DNA of 64,000 nucleotides from AP-15 sp963846635 (GCA_963846635.1 CAWJXM010000059.1:248001-312000); one strand, 5' to 3'; shown: positions 17,860 through 26,529, counted from the first letter of the stretch. Notes: generated by a model from the sequence alone, not told the origin. Translations and numbers: made by a program.

Positions 17860-18411
17860 ATGTTTGCAGTGATCCGAACCGGCGGCAAGCAATACCGCGT
17901 CGCCAAGAATGACGTGATTGCGGTCGAAAAGCTCGCCGGCGAGCCGGGCGAGGCGGTCCAATTCCATGAAGTGCTGATGATCGGCGACGGCGCCGAGGTT
18001 GAAACCGGCGCGCCTCTGCTCGCCGGGGCGGCGGTCAGTGCCACTGTCGTCGAGCAGACCCGCGCGGCGAAGATCATCGTCTTCAGGAAAAAGCGGCGGC
18101 ACAATTATCGGCGCAAAAAGGGCCACCGCCAGCACCAGACCGTGCTGCGCATCGAAGACATCCACGGCGCCGGCTTTGCACCGGCAACAGCGGAGCCTGT
18201 TGCTGCGGAAGAAGAATGGCCGGCTGCGCAAGACGGGCCCGCGGTCGAGGCAGAACCGTCCCTGGCAGGACACGCCGGCTCTCAACCAAGGAGCGGATTT
18301 AGACGAAGGGGTTTCAGATGGCACATAAAAAGGCGGGCGGTTCATCGCGCAACGGCCGCGACAGCCGCGGCCGGCGTCTCGGCGTCAAAAAGTTTGGCGG
18401 CGAGGCCGTGA
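17860..18411 (+). CDS. rplU: 50S ribosomal protein L21, with an unusual C-terminal run into rpmA
   Basis: Large-subunit 23S rRNA-binding protein. MFAVIRTGGKQYRVAKNDV begins the fold, and KIIVFRKKRRHNYRRKKGHR is the RNA-binding loop. The canonical domain ends near residue 103 (VLRIEDI). The frame then continues for about 80 residues, first through an acidic Ala/Glu/Pro tail such as many alphaproteobacteria have. The last 31 codons run out of frame across the start of rpmA (94-base overlap), giving a basic, rpmA-shadow sequence. One base lost or gained in the tail would let the gene stop at a TAG near 18300, just before rpmA, so a frameshift is suspected. Confidence 0.9.
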   Translation: MFAVIRTGGKQYRVAKNDVIAVEKLAGEPGEAVQFHEVLMIGDGAEVETGAPLLAGAAVSATVVEQTRAAKIIVFRKKRRHNYRRKKGHRQHQTVLRIEDIHGAGFAPATAEPVAAEEEWPAAQDGPAVEAEPSLAGHAGSQPRSGFRRRGFRWHIKRRAVHRATAATAAAGVSASKSLAARP

Positions 18412-18620
18412 TTCCCGGCAACATCATTGTACGCCAGCGCGGCACCAAATTTCACGCCGGCGACCATGTCGGCATTGGCCGCGACCACACATTGTTTGCG
18501 ATTGCCGACGGTGCGGTTCGATTCCACGCTGGTCTCGCGGGCCGCACCTATGTCTCGGTCGTGCCGCCCGCGGCACCGGCCGCACCGGCGCCAAATCCGT
18601 CGGCCGAAGCCGCCGAATAG
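18318..18620 (+). CDS. rpmA: 50S ribosomal protein L27
   Basis: 100-residue large-subunit protein near the peptidyl-transferase centre. MAHKKAGGSSRNGRDS is the N-terminal arm that reaches the P-site tRNA, and RLGVKKFGGEAVIPGNIIVR is the diagnostic L27 core. An alanine/proline tail (PPAAPAAPAPNPSAEAAE) extends beyond the usual 85-90 residues. The ribosome site AAGGGG precedes the ATG. It overlaps the apparent end of rplU and is followed by a strong terminator, so rplU-rpmA forms its own transcription unit. Confidence 0.96.
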   Translation: MAHKKAGGSSRNGRDSRGRRLGVKKFGGEAVIPGNIIVRQRGTKFHAGDHVGIGRDHTLFAIADGAVRFHAGLAGRTYVSVVPPAAPAAPAPNPSAEAAE

Positions 18621-18641
18621 CCGTTTCCCGACAGGCCAAAG

Positions 18642-18676
18642 AAAAAAGGGGAGCGGCCCGGCCGTTCCCCTTTTTT
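18642..18676 (+). terminator. Rho-independent terminator after rpmA
   Basis: AAAAAAGGGG, a GC-rich core and CCCCTTTTTT form a long A/T-flanked hairpin between rpmA and obgE, with the T tract on the plus strand. The A tract on the other side would also allow termination of leftward transcription. It separates the ribosomal pair from obgE, which starts 22 bp later. Confidence 0.88.
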
Positions 18677-18697
18677 GCGGCTTGATGGCATCATTCC

Positions 18698-19744
18698 ATG
18701 CAGTTTCTCGACCAGTGCAAGATCTATCTGAAAAGCGGTGACGGCGGCCGTGGTGCCGCCAGCTTTCGCCGCGAGAAATTCATCGAATTCGGCGGACCCG
18801 ACGGCGGCAACGGTGGCAAGGGCGGCGATATCGTCTTTGTCGCGGTGGACAATCTGAACACGCTGATCGACTTTCGCTACCGTCAGCATTTCCGGGCCGC
18901 GCATGGCAGGCCCGGGGCGGGACGCGAAAAGACCGGCGCCAATGGCGACGACCTCGTCCTGCGGGTCCCGGTCGGAACCCAAATCATGGACGAGGACAAT
19001 CGCGAGGTGTTGGCCGATCTGACCCGGCCAGGCCAGCGTATCGTCCTGCTCCGCGGCGGCGATGGCGGCTTTGGCAACGCCCACTACAAAACCTCGACCA
19101 ACCGCGCGCCGCGCCGTGCCGATCCCGGTTGGCCGGGCACGGAAGCCTGGGTGTGGCTGCGGCTCAAACTGATCGCCGATGTCGGTCTGGTCGGCATGCC
19201 CAATGCCGGCAAATCGACGTTTCTCGCTTCGGTGTCGCACGCCCGACCAAAGATCGCCGATTATCCGTTCACGACCTTAAAGCCGCAACTTGGCGTCGTC
19301 CGCCTAGGTGACGACGAATTGGTCCTCGCTGATCTCCCGGGGCTGATCGAGGGGGCGAGCGAGGGTGTCGGCATCGGCACCCGGTTCTTGGGCCATGTCG
19401 AGCGCTGTGCGGTGATCCTGCACCTGATCGACGGCACGCTCGATGATGTCGCCGCGACCTATCGCGCGATCCGCGAGGAACTCGCGGCGTATGGCCACGG
19501 GCTTGTGAGCAAGCCCGAAATCGTCGGGCTCAACAAGATCGACGCGCTTGATGCCGAAGCCGTCGCGGCGAAATTGCGCCGGCTGCGCCGCGCCGCCGGA
19601 CGGACCACGACGGTACTGCCGTTGTCCGCCGCCACCGGCGACGGCGTGCCGGAGGTGGTCGGAAAGCTCTTCGCGGCGGTCGCCGAGCACCGTGCGGCGG
19701 AGCATGAGGGAGCGATGCTGGACGCATTCGCTGAGCCCTCCTGA
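18698..19744 (+). CDS. obgE: GTPase ObgE/CgtA (ribosome assembly, stringent response)
   Basis: 348-residue Obg-family GTPase. The N-terminal glycine-rich Obg domain (residues 1-158) starts MQFLDQCKIYLKSGDGGRGA and includes GGNGGKGGDIVFVA and DLVLRVPVGTQI. The G domain follows, with G1 VGMPNAGKSTFLASV, switch TTLKPQLGVV, G3 DLPGLIEGASEGVGIG (DxPG) and G4 VGLNKIDA (NKxD). No long C-terminal OCT domain is present, as in many alphaproteobacteria. It stands in the conserved order rpmA-obgE-proB-proA. Confidence 0.96.
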   Translation: MQFLDQCKIYLKSGDGGRGAASFRREKFIEFGGPDGGNGGKGGDIVFVAVDNLNTLIDFRYRQHFRAAHGRPGAGREKTGANGDDLVLRVPVGTQIMDEDNREVLADLTRPGQRIVLLRGGDGGFGNAHYKTSTNRAPRRADPGWPGTEAWVWLRLKLIADVGLVGMPNAGKSTFLASVSHARPKIADYPFTTLKPQLGVVRLGDDELVLADLPGLIEGASEGVGIGTRFLGHVERCAVILHLIDGTLDDVAATYRAIREELAAYGHGLVSKPEIVGLNKIDALDAEAVAAKLRRLRRAAGRTTTVLPLSAATGDGVPEVVGKLFAAVAEHRAAEHEGAMLDAFAEPS

Positions 19745-19788
19745 GCACCGACCTCGCCATTGCTGCGCAACCGCCGGCTGCGGCGCTG

Positions 19789-20910
19789 GTGACGGCGCGG
19801 CGGCTCGTGGTCAAGATCGGCTCGGCATTGCTCGTTGCCGAGGATGGTCGGGTACGCAGTGCCTGGCTCGATCTGTTGGCCGACGATGTCGCGCGCTGCC
19901 GCGCTCGCGGTCAGGACGTGATCCTCGTGTCGTCGGGCGCGATCGCAGTCGGCCGCCGGCATCTCGGCCTCACCGGCAATCGACTGCGGCTCGAGGAAAA
20001 GCAGGCGGCGGCCGCCACCGGGCAGATCCGCCTTGCCCACGCCTATCAGGAGGCGCTGGCGCGTCATCGCATCACCGTCGCGCAGGTCCTGCTGACCTTG
20101 GAAGATACCGAGGCGCGGCGCCGCCACTTGAACGCGCGCGCCACCTTTTCGCAGCTCTTGGGGCTTGGCGCGGTGCCGGTCGTCAACGAGAACGACACAA
20201 TCGCCACCGCCGAGATCCGCTTTGGCGATAACGACCGGCTCGCGGCTCGCGTCGCACAAATGACGAGCGCGGACACGTTGGTCCTGCTGTCGGATATCGA
20301 TGGTCTCTACACCGCCGATCCGCGCAAGGATCCGCAGGCGCGCCACATCCCCGTTGTGCACGATATCGGCCCCGAAATCGAAGCAATGGCCGGGGAGGCA
20401 GCACCCGGCTACAGCTCGGGCGGGATGGTGACCAAGCTCGCGGCGGCACGCATTGCGATCGCGGCCGGCTGCCGCATGCTGATCGCGCGCGGCGTGCCGC
20501 AAGGCGATTGCGAGTTGGCACCGCTCGCCGCCATCGAGGCCGGCGAGCGCGCCACCTTGTTTTTGCCGCGCGGCGAGCCGCGATCGGCGCGCAAGGCGTG
20601 GATCGCGGGCACGGTCGAGCCGTCGGGCGTGGTTGTCGTCGACGACGGCGCGGCACTCGCATTGCGGCGCGGCCGCAGCCTGCTGCCGGCCGGCGTCGTT
20701 GCGGTCGAGGGGATATTCGAGCGCGGCGACGCGGTAATCGTCCGCACCCGCGCCGGCGGCGAGGCGGGCCGCGGGTTATCGGCGTATTCGAGCGCCGATA
20801 TTCGGCTGATTGCCGGGCACAAGAGTGGTGAAATCGCGAGCATTCTCGGTTACCGTGGGCGCGACGAGATCATTCATCGCGACGATCTGGTGGTAAACAA
20901 GAGCCGATGA
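19789..20910 (+). CDS. proB: Glutamate 5-kinase
   Basis: First step of proline synthesis, 373 residues. The amino-acid-kinase domain (1-260) shows RRLVVKIGSALLV (ATP Lys), VILVSSGAIAVGRRHLGL, VNENDTIAT (glutamate site), FGDNDRLAARVA and GTGGMxTK-like YSSGGMVTKLAAARIA. The C-terminal PUA domain (about 280-370) ends with SADIRLIAGHKSGEIASILG. A GTG start (TARRLVVK) is used, with the frame beginning 44 bp after obgE. The stop overlaps the proA start by 4 bases (ATGA), giving translational coupling. Confidence 0.95.
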   Translation: MTARRLVVKIGSALLVAEDGRVRSAWLDLLADDVARCRARGQDVILVSSGAIAVGRRHLGLTGNRLRLEEKQAAAATGQIRLAHAYQEALARHRITVAQVLLTLEDTEARRRHLNARATFSQLLGLGAVPVVNENDTIATAEIRFGDNDRLAARVAQMTSADTLVLLSDIDGLYTADPRKDPQARHIPVVHDIGPEIEAMAGEAAPGYSSGGMVTKLAAARIAIAAGCRMLIARGVPQGDCELAPLAAIEAGERATLFLPRGEPRSARKAWIAGTVEPSGVVVVDDGAALALRRGRSLLPAGVVAVEGIFERGDAVIVRTRAGGEAGRGLSAYSSADIRLIAGHKSGEIASILGYRGRDEIIHRDDLVVNKSR

Positions 20911-22223
20911 CGCCCAATCCCATCTCTGGCGAAACCTTATTGCGCGAGCGTACGCCGAGTTCGCAGGCAGATCTCATCCGCGAAATGCAAGCGATCGGGC
21001 AGCGCGCACGCGAAGCCGCGGCAGTGCTGGCGCTGGCATCGGCCGAGGCGAAGACAAGCGCGCTGCGCGCTGCTGCGGCCGCGGTGCGGGCGAACGCGTT
21101 GGCGATTCTCGCCGCCAACGCGCGTGACCTCGCCGAGGCGGATGGCGCGGATCTGGCTCCGGCTCTGCGCGACCGGCTTGCTCTCGATCCGAAGCGGCTT
21201 GAGGCGGTAGCCGCAGGTCTCGAAGCGATCGCCGAATTGCCAGACCCGGTCGACCGCTCGCTTGCTCGCTGGACGCGTCCCAACGGGCTCGACATCGAGC
21301 GCGTGTCAGTGCCGCTCGGCGTCATCGGCATCATTTACGAGAGCCGGCCAAATGTCACCGCCGACGCCGGCGGGCTGGCCCTCAAATCGGGCAACGCCGC
21401 GATCCTGCGCGGCGGTTCCGAAAGCTTTTATTCCTCGCGCGCGCTGGTCGCGGCTTTGGCCGAGGGGCTGCATACCGCAGGCCTACCGCAAGCGGCGATA
21501 CAGCTGGTGCCGACACGCGATCGCGCCGCCGTCGGGCTGATGCTGGGGATGAACGAGCATATCGACGTGATCGTCCCGCGCGGCGGGCGTTCGCTGATCG
21601 AGCGTGTCCAGCGCGAAAGCCGCATTCCGGTCATCGCTCATCTCGAAGGTATCTGCCACACTTATGTCGATGGCGCGGCCGACCCAAAAAAGGCGCGGGC
21701 TGTCGTATTAAACGCCAAAATGCGCCGGGTCTCGATCTGTGGCGCCACCGAAACTCTGCTTGTCGACCGCCAGGTGGCAGGAACCTTGATGCCTCCGATC
21801 CTTGCCGATCTGCGCGCCGCTGGCTGCGAGATTCGCGGTGACGCTGCGGTGCGGGCAATCGACCCCGCGGTTCTCCCTGCCGCCGAGGAGGATTGGCGTA
21901 CCGAATATCTCGACGCAATCCTATCGGTCGCGATCGTCGACGGGGTCGAGGGCGCGATCAGGCACATCAATCATTGGGGTTCGCACCATACCGACGCGAT
22001 CCTGACCGAGGACAAGGCTGCAGCAGAGCGGTTTTTGCGCGAGGTCGATAGTGCGATTGTGCTGGTCAACGCTTCAACCCAGTTCGCCGATGGCGGCGAG
22101 TTCGGTATGGGGGCGGAAATCGGGATCTCGACGCAGCGCTTGCCGCCGCGCGGGCCGGTCGGCGCCGAGCAATTAACCACCTACAAATATCTCGTGCGCG
22201 GCAACGGTCAGGTGCGCCCCTGA
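20907..22223 (+). CDS. proA: Gamma-glutamyl phosphate reductase
   Basis: Second step of proline synthesis, 438 residues, aldehyde-dehydrogenase fold. Signatures are PLGVIGIIYESRPNVTADA (the ProA signature near residue 140), LKSGNAAILRGGSES, catalytic Cys region RVSICGATETLL, and FGMGAEIGISTQRLPPRGP with GPVGAEQLTTYKY at the C-terminus. It overlaps proB by 4 bases and leads directly into nadD, so proB-proA-nadD-rsfS-rlmH is one operon. Confidence 0.96.
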   Translation: MTPNPISGETLLRERTPSSQADLIREMQAIGQRAREAAAVLALASAEAKTSALRAAAAAVRANALAILAANARDLAEADGADLAPALRDRLALDPKRLEAVAAGLEAIAELPDPVDRSLARWTRPNGLDIERVSVPLGVIGIIYESRPNVTADAGGLALKSGNAAILRGGSESFYSSRALVAALAEGLHTAGLPQAAIQLVPTRDRAAVGLMLGMNEHIDVIVPRGGRSLIERVQRESRIPVIAHLEGICHTYVDGAADPKKARAVVLNAKMRRVSICGATETLLVDRQVAGTLMPPILADLRAAGCEIRGDAAVRAIDPAVLPAAEEDWRTEYLDAILSVAIVDGVEGAIRHINHWGSHHTDAILTEDKAAAERFLREVDSAIVLVNASTQFADGGEFGMGAEIGISTQRLPPRGPVGAEQLTTYKYLVRGNGQVRP

Positions 22224-22330
22224 ATTTGCAACGGCCCGGTCCCGCAGGGGCAACTTCAATCCGCCCTGCCCAGGCGTTTTGCTGGGCTTCCGCCAACCTC
22301 CGGCTCAAACTGAAAAGCAGCGAAACCGGC

Positions 22331-23368
22331 TTGCCGAATACAAAGGGACATCGGCGGCACCGACGTATCGGCCTGCTCGGCGGATCATTCAACCCCGCGC
22401 ATCGCGGTCACCTTCATTTGAGCCTCGCGGCACTACGACATCTCGATCTTGACGAGGTGTGGTGGATGGTCTCGCCGCAGAACCCGCTCAAACCCGCAGC
22501 AGGCATGGCGCCATTCGCCGAGCGCCTGCAACAGGCGCGAGAGGTAGCGGCCGGTCACCGGCGCATTCGCGTGACCGATATAGAAGCCCGGCTGGCAGGC
22601 TCTTACTATACCGCCGACACCCTGAAAACCCTGACCCGGCGATTTCCACGGGGGCGTTTCGTGTGGTTGATGGGCAGCGACAATCTCGTTCAGTTACCGC
22701 GATGGGCTCACTGGACCGAAATTTTCCGGACCGTGCCCATTGCTGTCTTCGACCGCCCTTCCTACTCTCATAGAGCACTCGTTGGTATCGCAGCACAGCG
22801 TTTTTCTCGTAATCGTGTGCCCGAAAACACCGCTCGCCGGCTTGCCGAGACAGAACCACCAGCCTGGGTGTTCTTTCATACAAGGCTCGATCCGACTTCG
22901 GCGACGCGGATACGGTCCGAGCGCAACCAGGAATCAACGCCATCTCTAACGGAGCAAGAAACCGAATTGACTACAGCGACTATCACTGCCCTGCCCTCAC
23001 GCCCGCGCTGGCAACCCCGGCCGACGGAGCCGAAAGAGCTGCTTGATCTGGTGTTAAAGACGCTTGATGACGGCAAGGCGGAGGAGATCGTCACAATCGA
23101 TCTTGCCGGCAAGACGACAATCGCCGATTACATGGTGGTTGCCACAGGGCGTTCCGCACGACAAGTCGGGGCCTTGACCGAGCATCTCGAAGAGGCGCTC
23201 TCGCGCCATATCAAGATTTCGATCGAGGGCAAGGAGCAAGGGGACTGGGTGTTGATCGACGCCAGCGATGTGATCGTGCATCTGTTCCGGCCCGAAATTC
23301 GCGCCTATTACAATCTCGAAAAAATGTGGGGCGCATCCTTTCCCGACGCCGAATTCATGCGGCAGTAA
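22331..23368 (+). CDS. nadD-rsfS: NadD-RsfS: nicotinate-nucleotide adenylyltransferase joined in frame to ribosomal silencing factor
   Basis: The open frame runs from 22226. The likely start is the TTG at 22331, because conserved sequence begins RIGLLGGSFNPAHRGHLHLS (NadD HxGH nucleotidyl-transferase motif). NadD continues through FVWLMGSDNLVQLPRW and ends near RLDPTSATRIRSE, equivalent to the family SSTxIR motif. With no stop codon, a Pro/Thr-rich linker leads into RsfS: ELLDLVLKTLDDGKAEEIVT, ADYMVVATGRSARQVGAL and YNLEKMWG. NadD makes NaAD for NAD synthesis; RsfS binds L14 and blocks subunit joining. A TTG at 22967 with GGAG 12 bases upstream could start RsfS separately, so the cell may make both forms. 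Confidence 0.85.
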   Translation: MPNTKGHRRHRRIGLLGGSFNPAHRGHLHLSLAALRHLDLDEVWWMVSPQNPLKPAAGMAPFAERLQQAREVAAGHRRIRVTDIEARLAGSYYTADTLKTLTRRFPRGRFVWLMGSDNLVQLPRWAHWTEIFRTVPIAVFDRPSYSHRALVGIAAQRFSRNRVPENTARRLAETEPPAWVFFHTRLDPTSATRIRSERNQESTPSLTEQETELTTATITALPSRPRWQPRPTEPKELLDLVLKTLDDGKAEEIVTIDLAGKTTIADYMVVATGRSARQVGALTEHLEEALSRHIKISIEGKEQGDWVLIDASDVIVHLFRPEIRAYYNLEKMWGASFPDAEFMRQ

Positions 23369-23383
23369 AGCGGGACGTCGCCG

Positions 23384-23842
23384 ATCCGGCTTCGCATACT
23401 CGCCATCGGCCGGCTGCGAAGTGGGCCGCTAAAAGATCTGCAGACGTTTTACGCGGCACGCATAATTCCGCCGCCGGCGATTATCGAGTTCGAAATCAAA
23501 CAGCGTCTACCGCCGGCAATGGCGAAAGCCCGGGAAGCCGAGCTGATCCTAAAAGCATTGCCAATCGAAACGCCGCTTGTCGCCCTCGACGAGCGTGGAA
23601 CGGCTTGGTCGAGCCGCGAATTAGCGGATCGGCTCGGTCAATGGCGCGATCGCGGCGCCGCGGAACTCGCTTTTGCGATCGGCGGCGCCGAGGGGTTGGC
23701 AGCCACCGTCCTCGATCGCGCGGCGGCGGTCCTATCGCTTGGTCCGATGACCTGGCCGCATTTGCTGGTTCGCGGCATGCTCCTCGAACAGCTCTATCGT
23801 GCGCAGCAGATCCTCGCCGGCCACCCTTACCATCGAGAGTAA
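23384..23842 (+). CDS. rlmH: 23S rRNA (pseudouridine1915-N3)-methyltransferase with no ordinary start codon
   Basis: SPOUT methyltransferase that modifies helix 69 of 23S rRNA. Conserved sequence starts at RLRILAIGRLRSGPLKDL, where family members begin with Met. ELAFAIGGAEGLAA is the SAM-binding knot, and LGPMTWPHLLVRGMLLEQLY with QILAGHPYHRE is the typical C-terminus. The frame is the same as rsfS and opens right after its TAA. No ATG, GTG or TTG occurs before 23519, which is deep inside the protein. The codon at the expected Met position is ATC (23384). Either AUC initiation coupled to rsfS termination is used, or an ATG was mutated or misread. Without this start about 45 essential residues would be missing. 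Confidence 0.8.
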   Translation: MRLRILAIGRLRSGPLKDLQTFYAARIIPPPAIIEFEIKQRLPPAMAKAREAELILKALPIETPLVALDERGTAWSSRELADRLGQWRDRGAAELAFAIGGAEGLAATVLDRAAAVLSLGPMTWPHLLVRGMLLEQLYRAQQILAGHPYHRE

Positions 23843-23864
23843 GGCCCGCTTCCGGAGTGACCCA

Positions 23865-25913
23865 ATGTATCGCATCGGCGTCGATGTCGGCGGCACCTTT
23901 ACCGATCTCGTCGCGGTCGACGAAAAAGGCCGCACGGTTCTGGAGAAGGCCGCGACGACGCCCGCCGATCCCTCCATTGGCGTCCTCGAGGGGCTGGCAC
24001 TATTGGCGGCGCGCCTCGGTCTCGACCGTGCCGCACTCCTCGCACAAACGGAGCGTATCGTCCATGGCACCACAGTGGCGACCAACGCCCTGTTGGAGCG
24101 CAAGGGCGCGCGGGTCGGGTTGCTGACCACCGAAGGCCATCGCGACGTCATCGAGATGCGCGAGGGGCTCAAAGACGACCGCTACAATTTGCGCATGCCG
24201 CCTCCCGAGCAGCTGGTGCCGCGCAAATTGCGCGTCGGCGTTCGCGAACGGATGCGCGCCGACGGCCGGATCGAAACGCCGCTTGACCAAGCCTCGCTTG
24301 ATGCCGCGATCGCGGTATTGAAGCGCGAGCGGGTCGAGTTGATCGCGGTCTGCTATCTGCATGCGTGGCGTGATCCCCGCCATGAGCACATCACCGGCGC
24401 CGCCATCGCGCGCGAACTTCCGCGGGCTTACACATCGCTATCGGCGGAGGTCCTGCCGCAGATCAAGGAATTCGAGCGGGTCTCGACGACCGTCGTCAAC
24501 GCTTATGTCGGCCCGGTATTGTCGCTTTATCTGGGGCGGCTCGAACGTCGCTTGGCCGAAGCCGGCTACAATGGACCGACGCTGATTATCCAATCGCATG
24601 GCGGGGTGAGCCCGATCGCCGAGGCCGGGCGGCTTGCCGCCGGCGCGGTGTTGTCGGGTCCGGCGGGAGGTGCTGCTGGCAGCGTTTACGCCGCACGCCT
24701 CCTTGGCGAAGGCAATCTAATCCCGTTCGATATGGGTGGGACCAGTACCGACATCTCGCTGATCGTCGATGGTACGCCAAGCCTCGCCCCGAGCCGGCGC
24801 ATCGCGGGCCACACAATCGCGCTGAACAGCCTCGACATCGCCAGCATCGGCGCTGGCGGCGGCTCCATCGCCCGGGTCGATGCCGGCGGCATTCTGCATG
24901 TCGGGCCGCAAAGTGCCGGGGCGATACCGGGACCCGCCTGCTATGGGGCCGGCGGCTCCCTGGCCACCGTCACCGACGCCAATCTGGTGCTGGGCTATCT
25001 CGACCCGGCGAGTTTTCTCGGCGGCCGGCGAAAGCTCGATCGCGCCGCCGCCGAAGCCGCAATTGACCGCATCGCCGCTGCTCTCGGCACCACCCGGCTC
25101 GCCGCGGCGCAAGGCATTCACCGCGTCGTCAATACGACGATGGCTGAGGGCGTGCGGCTGGTTTCGGTGCGCCGCGGGGTCGACCCTCGGCGCTTCGCGT
25201 TGCTCGCTTTTGGTGGAGCAGCCGGACTCCATGCAACCGATATTGCCCGCCAGCTCGATATCTCGCGGGTCGTTGTGCCGCGCGTCGCGGCGGTATTGTC
25301 GGCTTGGGGAATGCTGACCACCGATCTGCGCTTCGAGGTGGCGCGCACGCATATTGGCGACACTCGATCGCTCGACGGCGCCGCTTTGCGGCGGCTTTTC
25401 GAGGATATGGAGGCGGAGGGGTTGGCGCGGCTGCGGGCTTCATTTGACGGCCCGGCGCGGATTTCGCGTGCGGTCGATATGCGCTACGGCGAGCAGGTGT
25501 TCGAGATCACGGTTGCATTGGACGGCATCGACTGGACCCGGCCCGATCCGCTACCCGAGATCATCGAGCGGTTTCATCATCGGCACGAAGAACTCTACAC
25601 CTATGCGATGCGTGACCAGGAAATTGTCCTGGTCAACGCACGGGTCGCGGTTTCCGGTGTGCTTTCGGCCTTGCCCCAGGAGCCGCTTCTGCCCGCCGCA
25701 GCAATCGCACCGCCCCGCGGCGAACGCCAGATCTGGCTTGGAAATTGGGTCGCTGCACCGGTCTGGGATTTTGAAGCGCTCGCCGCGGCCCAGAGCATCA
25801 CCGGCCTCGCCATCATCGAATTGCCGATGACGACAGTGTTACTGCGCTCCGGCGACCGCGCCGCTGTCACCCAACTTGGCTGGCTCGACATCGCTGTCCC
25901 GCCCCGCCAGTGA
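23865..25913 (+). CDS. hyuA: Hydantoinase/5-oxoprolinase subunit A (HyuA)
   Basis: 682-residue ATP-dependent amide-ring hydrolase subunit. RIGVDVGGTFTDLVAVDEKG is the N-terminal actin-like phosphate loop, HGTTVATNALLERKGARVG the second conserved block, IQSHGGVSP and LSGPAGGAAGSVYAA lie mid-protein, and PFDMGGTSTDISLI is the second nucleotide motif. GACYG-like PGPACYGAGG follows. It hydrolyses N-methylhydantoin, 5-oxoproline or similar lactams with a HyuB partner. No HyuB gene is in the window, which is unusual. The start ATG 23865 was chosen because homology begins there and GGAGTGA precedes it. Confidence 0.92.
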   Translation: MYRIGVDVGGTFTDLVAVDEKGRTVLEKAATTPADPSIGVLEGLALLAARLGLDRAALLAQTERIVHGTTVATNALLERKGARVGLLTTEGHRDVIEMREGLKDDRYNLRMPPPEQLVPRKLRVGVRERMRADGRIETPLDQASLDAAIAVLKRERVELIAVCYLHAWRDPRHEHITGAAIARELPRAYTSLSAEVLPQIKEFERVSTTVVNAYVGPVLSLYLGRLERRLAEAGYNGPTLIIQSHGGVSPIAEAGRLAAGAVLSGPAGGAAGSVYAARLLGEGNLIPFDMGGTSTDISLIVDGTPSLAPSRRIAGHTIALNSLDIASIGAGGGSIARVDAGGILHVGPQSAGAIPGPACYGAGGSLATVTDANLVLGYLDPASFLGGRRKLDRAAAEAAIDRIAAALGTTRLAAAQGIHRVVNTTMAEGVRLVSVRRGVDPRRFALLAFGGAAGLHATDIARQLDISRVVVPRVAAVLSAWGMLTTDLRFEVARTHIGDTRSLDGAALRRLFEDMEAEGLARLRASFDGPARISRAVDMRYGEQVFEITVALDGIDWTRPDPLPEIIERFHHRHEELYTYAMRDQEIVLVNARVAVSGVLSALPQEPLLPAAAIAPPRGERQIWLGNWVAAPVWDFEALAAAQSITGLAIIELPMTTVLLRSGDRAAVTQLGWLDIAVPPRQ

Positions 25914-25951
25914 AGTCGACTTCGTCTTCTGCCGAGTTCTCGCGTGTGCGG

Positions 25952-25993
25952 CAAATTTGGCGATCCATCAGTCAAATTTGGCGACCCATCAGT
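25952..25993. repeat. Tandem 21-bp direct repeat (two copies)
   Basis: Two adjacent 21-base units beginning CAAATTTGGCGA and ending CCATCAGT differ at one position (GATCC/GACCC). They lie just after hyuA and about 110 bp before the DUF2158 gene. They could be paired binding sites or a replication-slippage product. Confidence 0.7.
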
Positions 25994-26100
25994 AGTGACT
26001 CAGTTTGCCGCGAAGCTGAGCGCCGCGCTTGCTTGAGCGCTTCAGCAGACGCCATATGTCAGAACGGCTAAAAGCTTTCTTCGCGAAAGGAATGGGACCC

Positions 26101-26295
26101 GTGCCCCAAAACTTTAAAGTTGGAGACGTTGTTAGGCTTAAATCCAGTGGCCCGAAAATGACCGTAAGAGCGGTTGATACTGATGCAGATACGGGAGAAA
26201 TAACCATCTTTTGCGATTGGTTCTCGGGCAACACGGCGCAGCACGAGAATTTCCCGGCCGATGCTTTGCGCGACGCATCCAATGATATGATGTAG
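26101..26295 (+). CDS. Small YodC-like (DUF2158) protein
   Basis: About 64 residues. FKVGDVVRLKSSGPKMTV is the diagnostic DUF2158 opening, followed by CDWFSGNTAQHENFPADAL, equivalent to the family's C-W-F-D/S-G segment. The fold is a small SH3-like barrel of unknown function, common near mobile genes. A GTG at 26101 with AAAGGA 9 bases upstream is preferred. The longer in-frame starts at 26029 and 26056 add residues not seen in the family. It is probably a single gene. Confidence 0.7.
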   Translation: MPQNFKVGDVVRLKSSGPKMTVRAVDTDADTGEITIFCDWFSGNTAQHENFPADALRDASNDMM

Positions 26296-26529
26296 CCTGC
26301 TCCAGAAACCACGAGACCGACGACCGGGCTAACGATCCGTGCATGTTTTATTAACTATTTGGGATTACGTATCTCCGTGGTCATAGTGTGAGGCAGTCAA
26401 ATGCGGCCACCCCGCATGTTCTCTCGTCGAACTGCGCGAGAATGGCAGGTGAACGATTATCGCGCTTGTATAAGGCCGCGAACGGAGCAATATTATGAGC
26501 TGCAATTCCTTGCTCGAAGTGTGGGAACG

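Noticed and set aside
22226..22330. NadD start at the TTG at 22226
   Set aside because: The first 35 codons are not conserved in NadD and there is a plausible start at 22331 next to the HxGH region.
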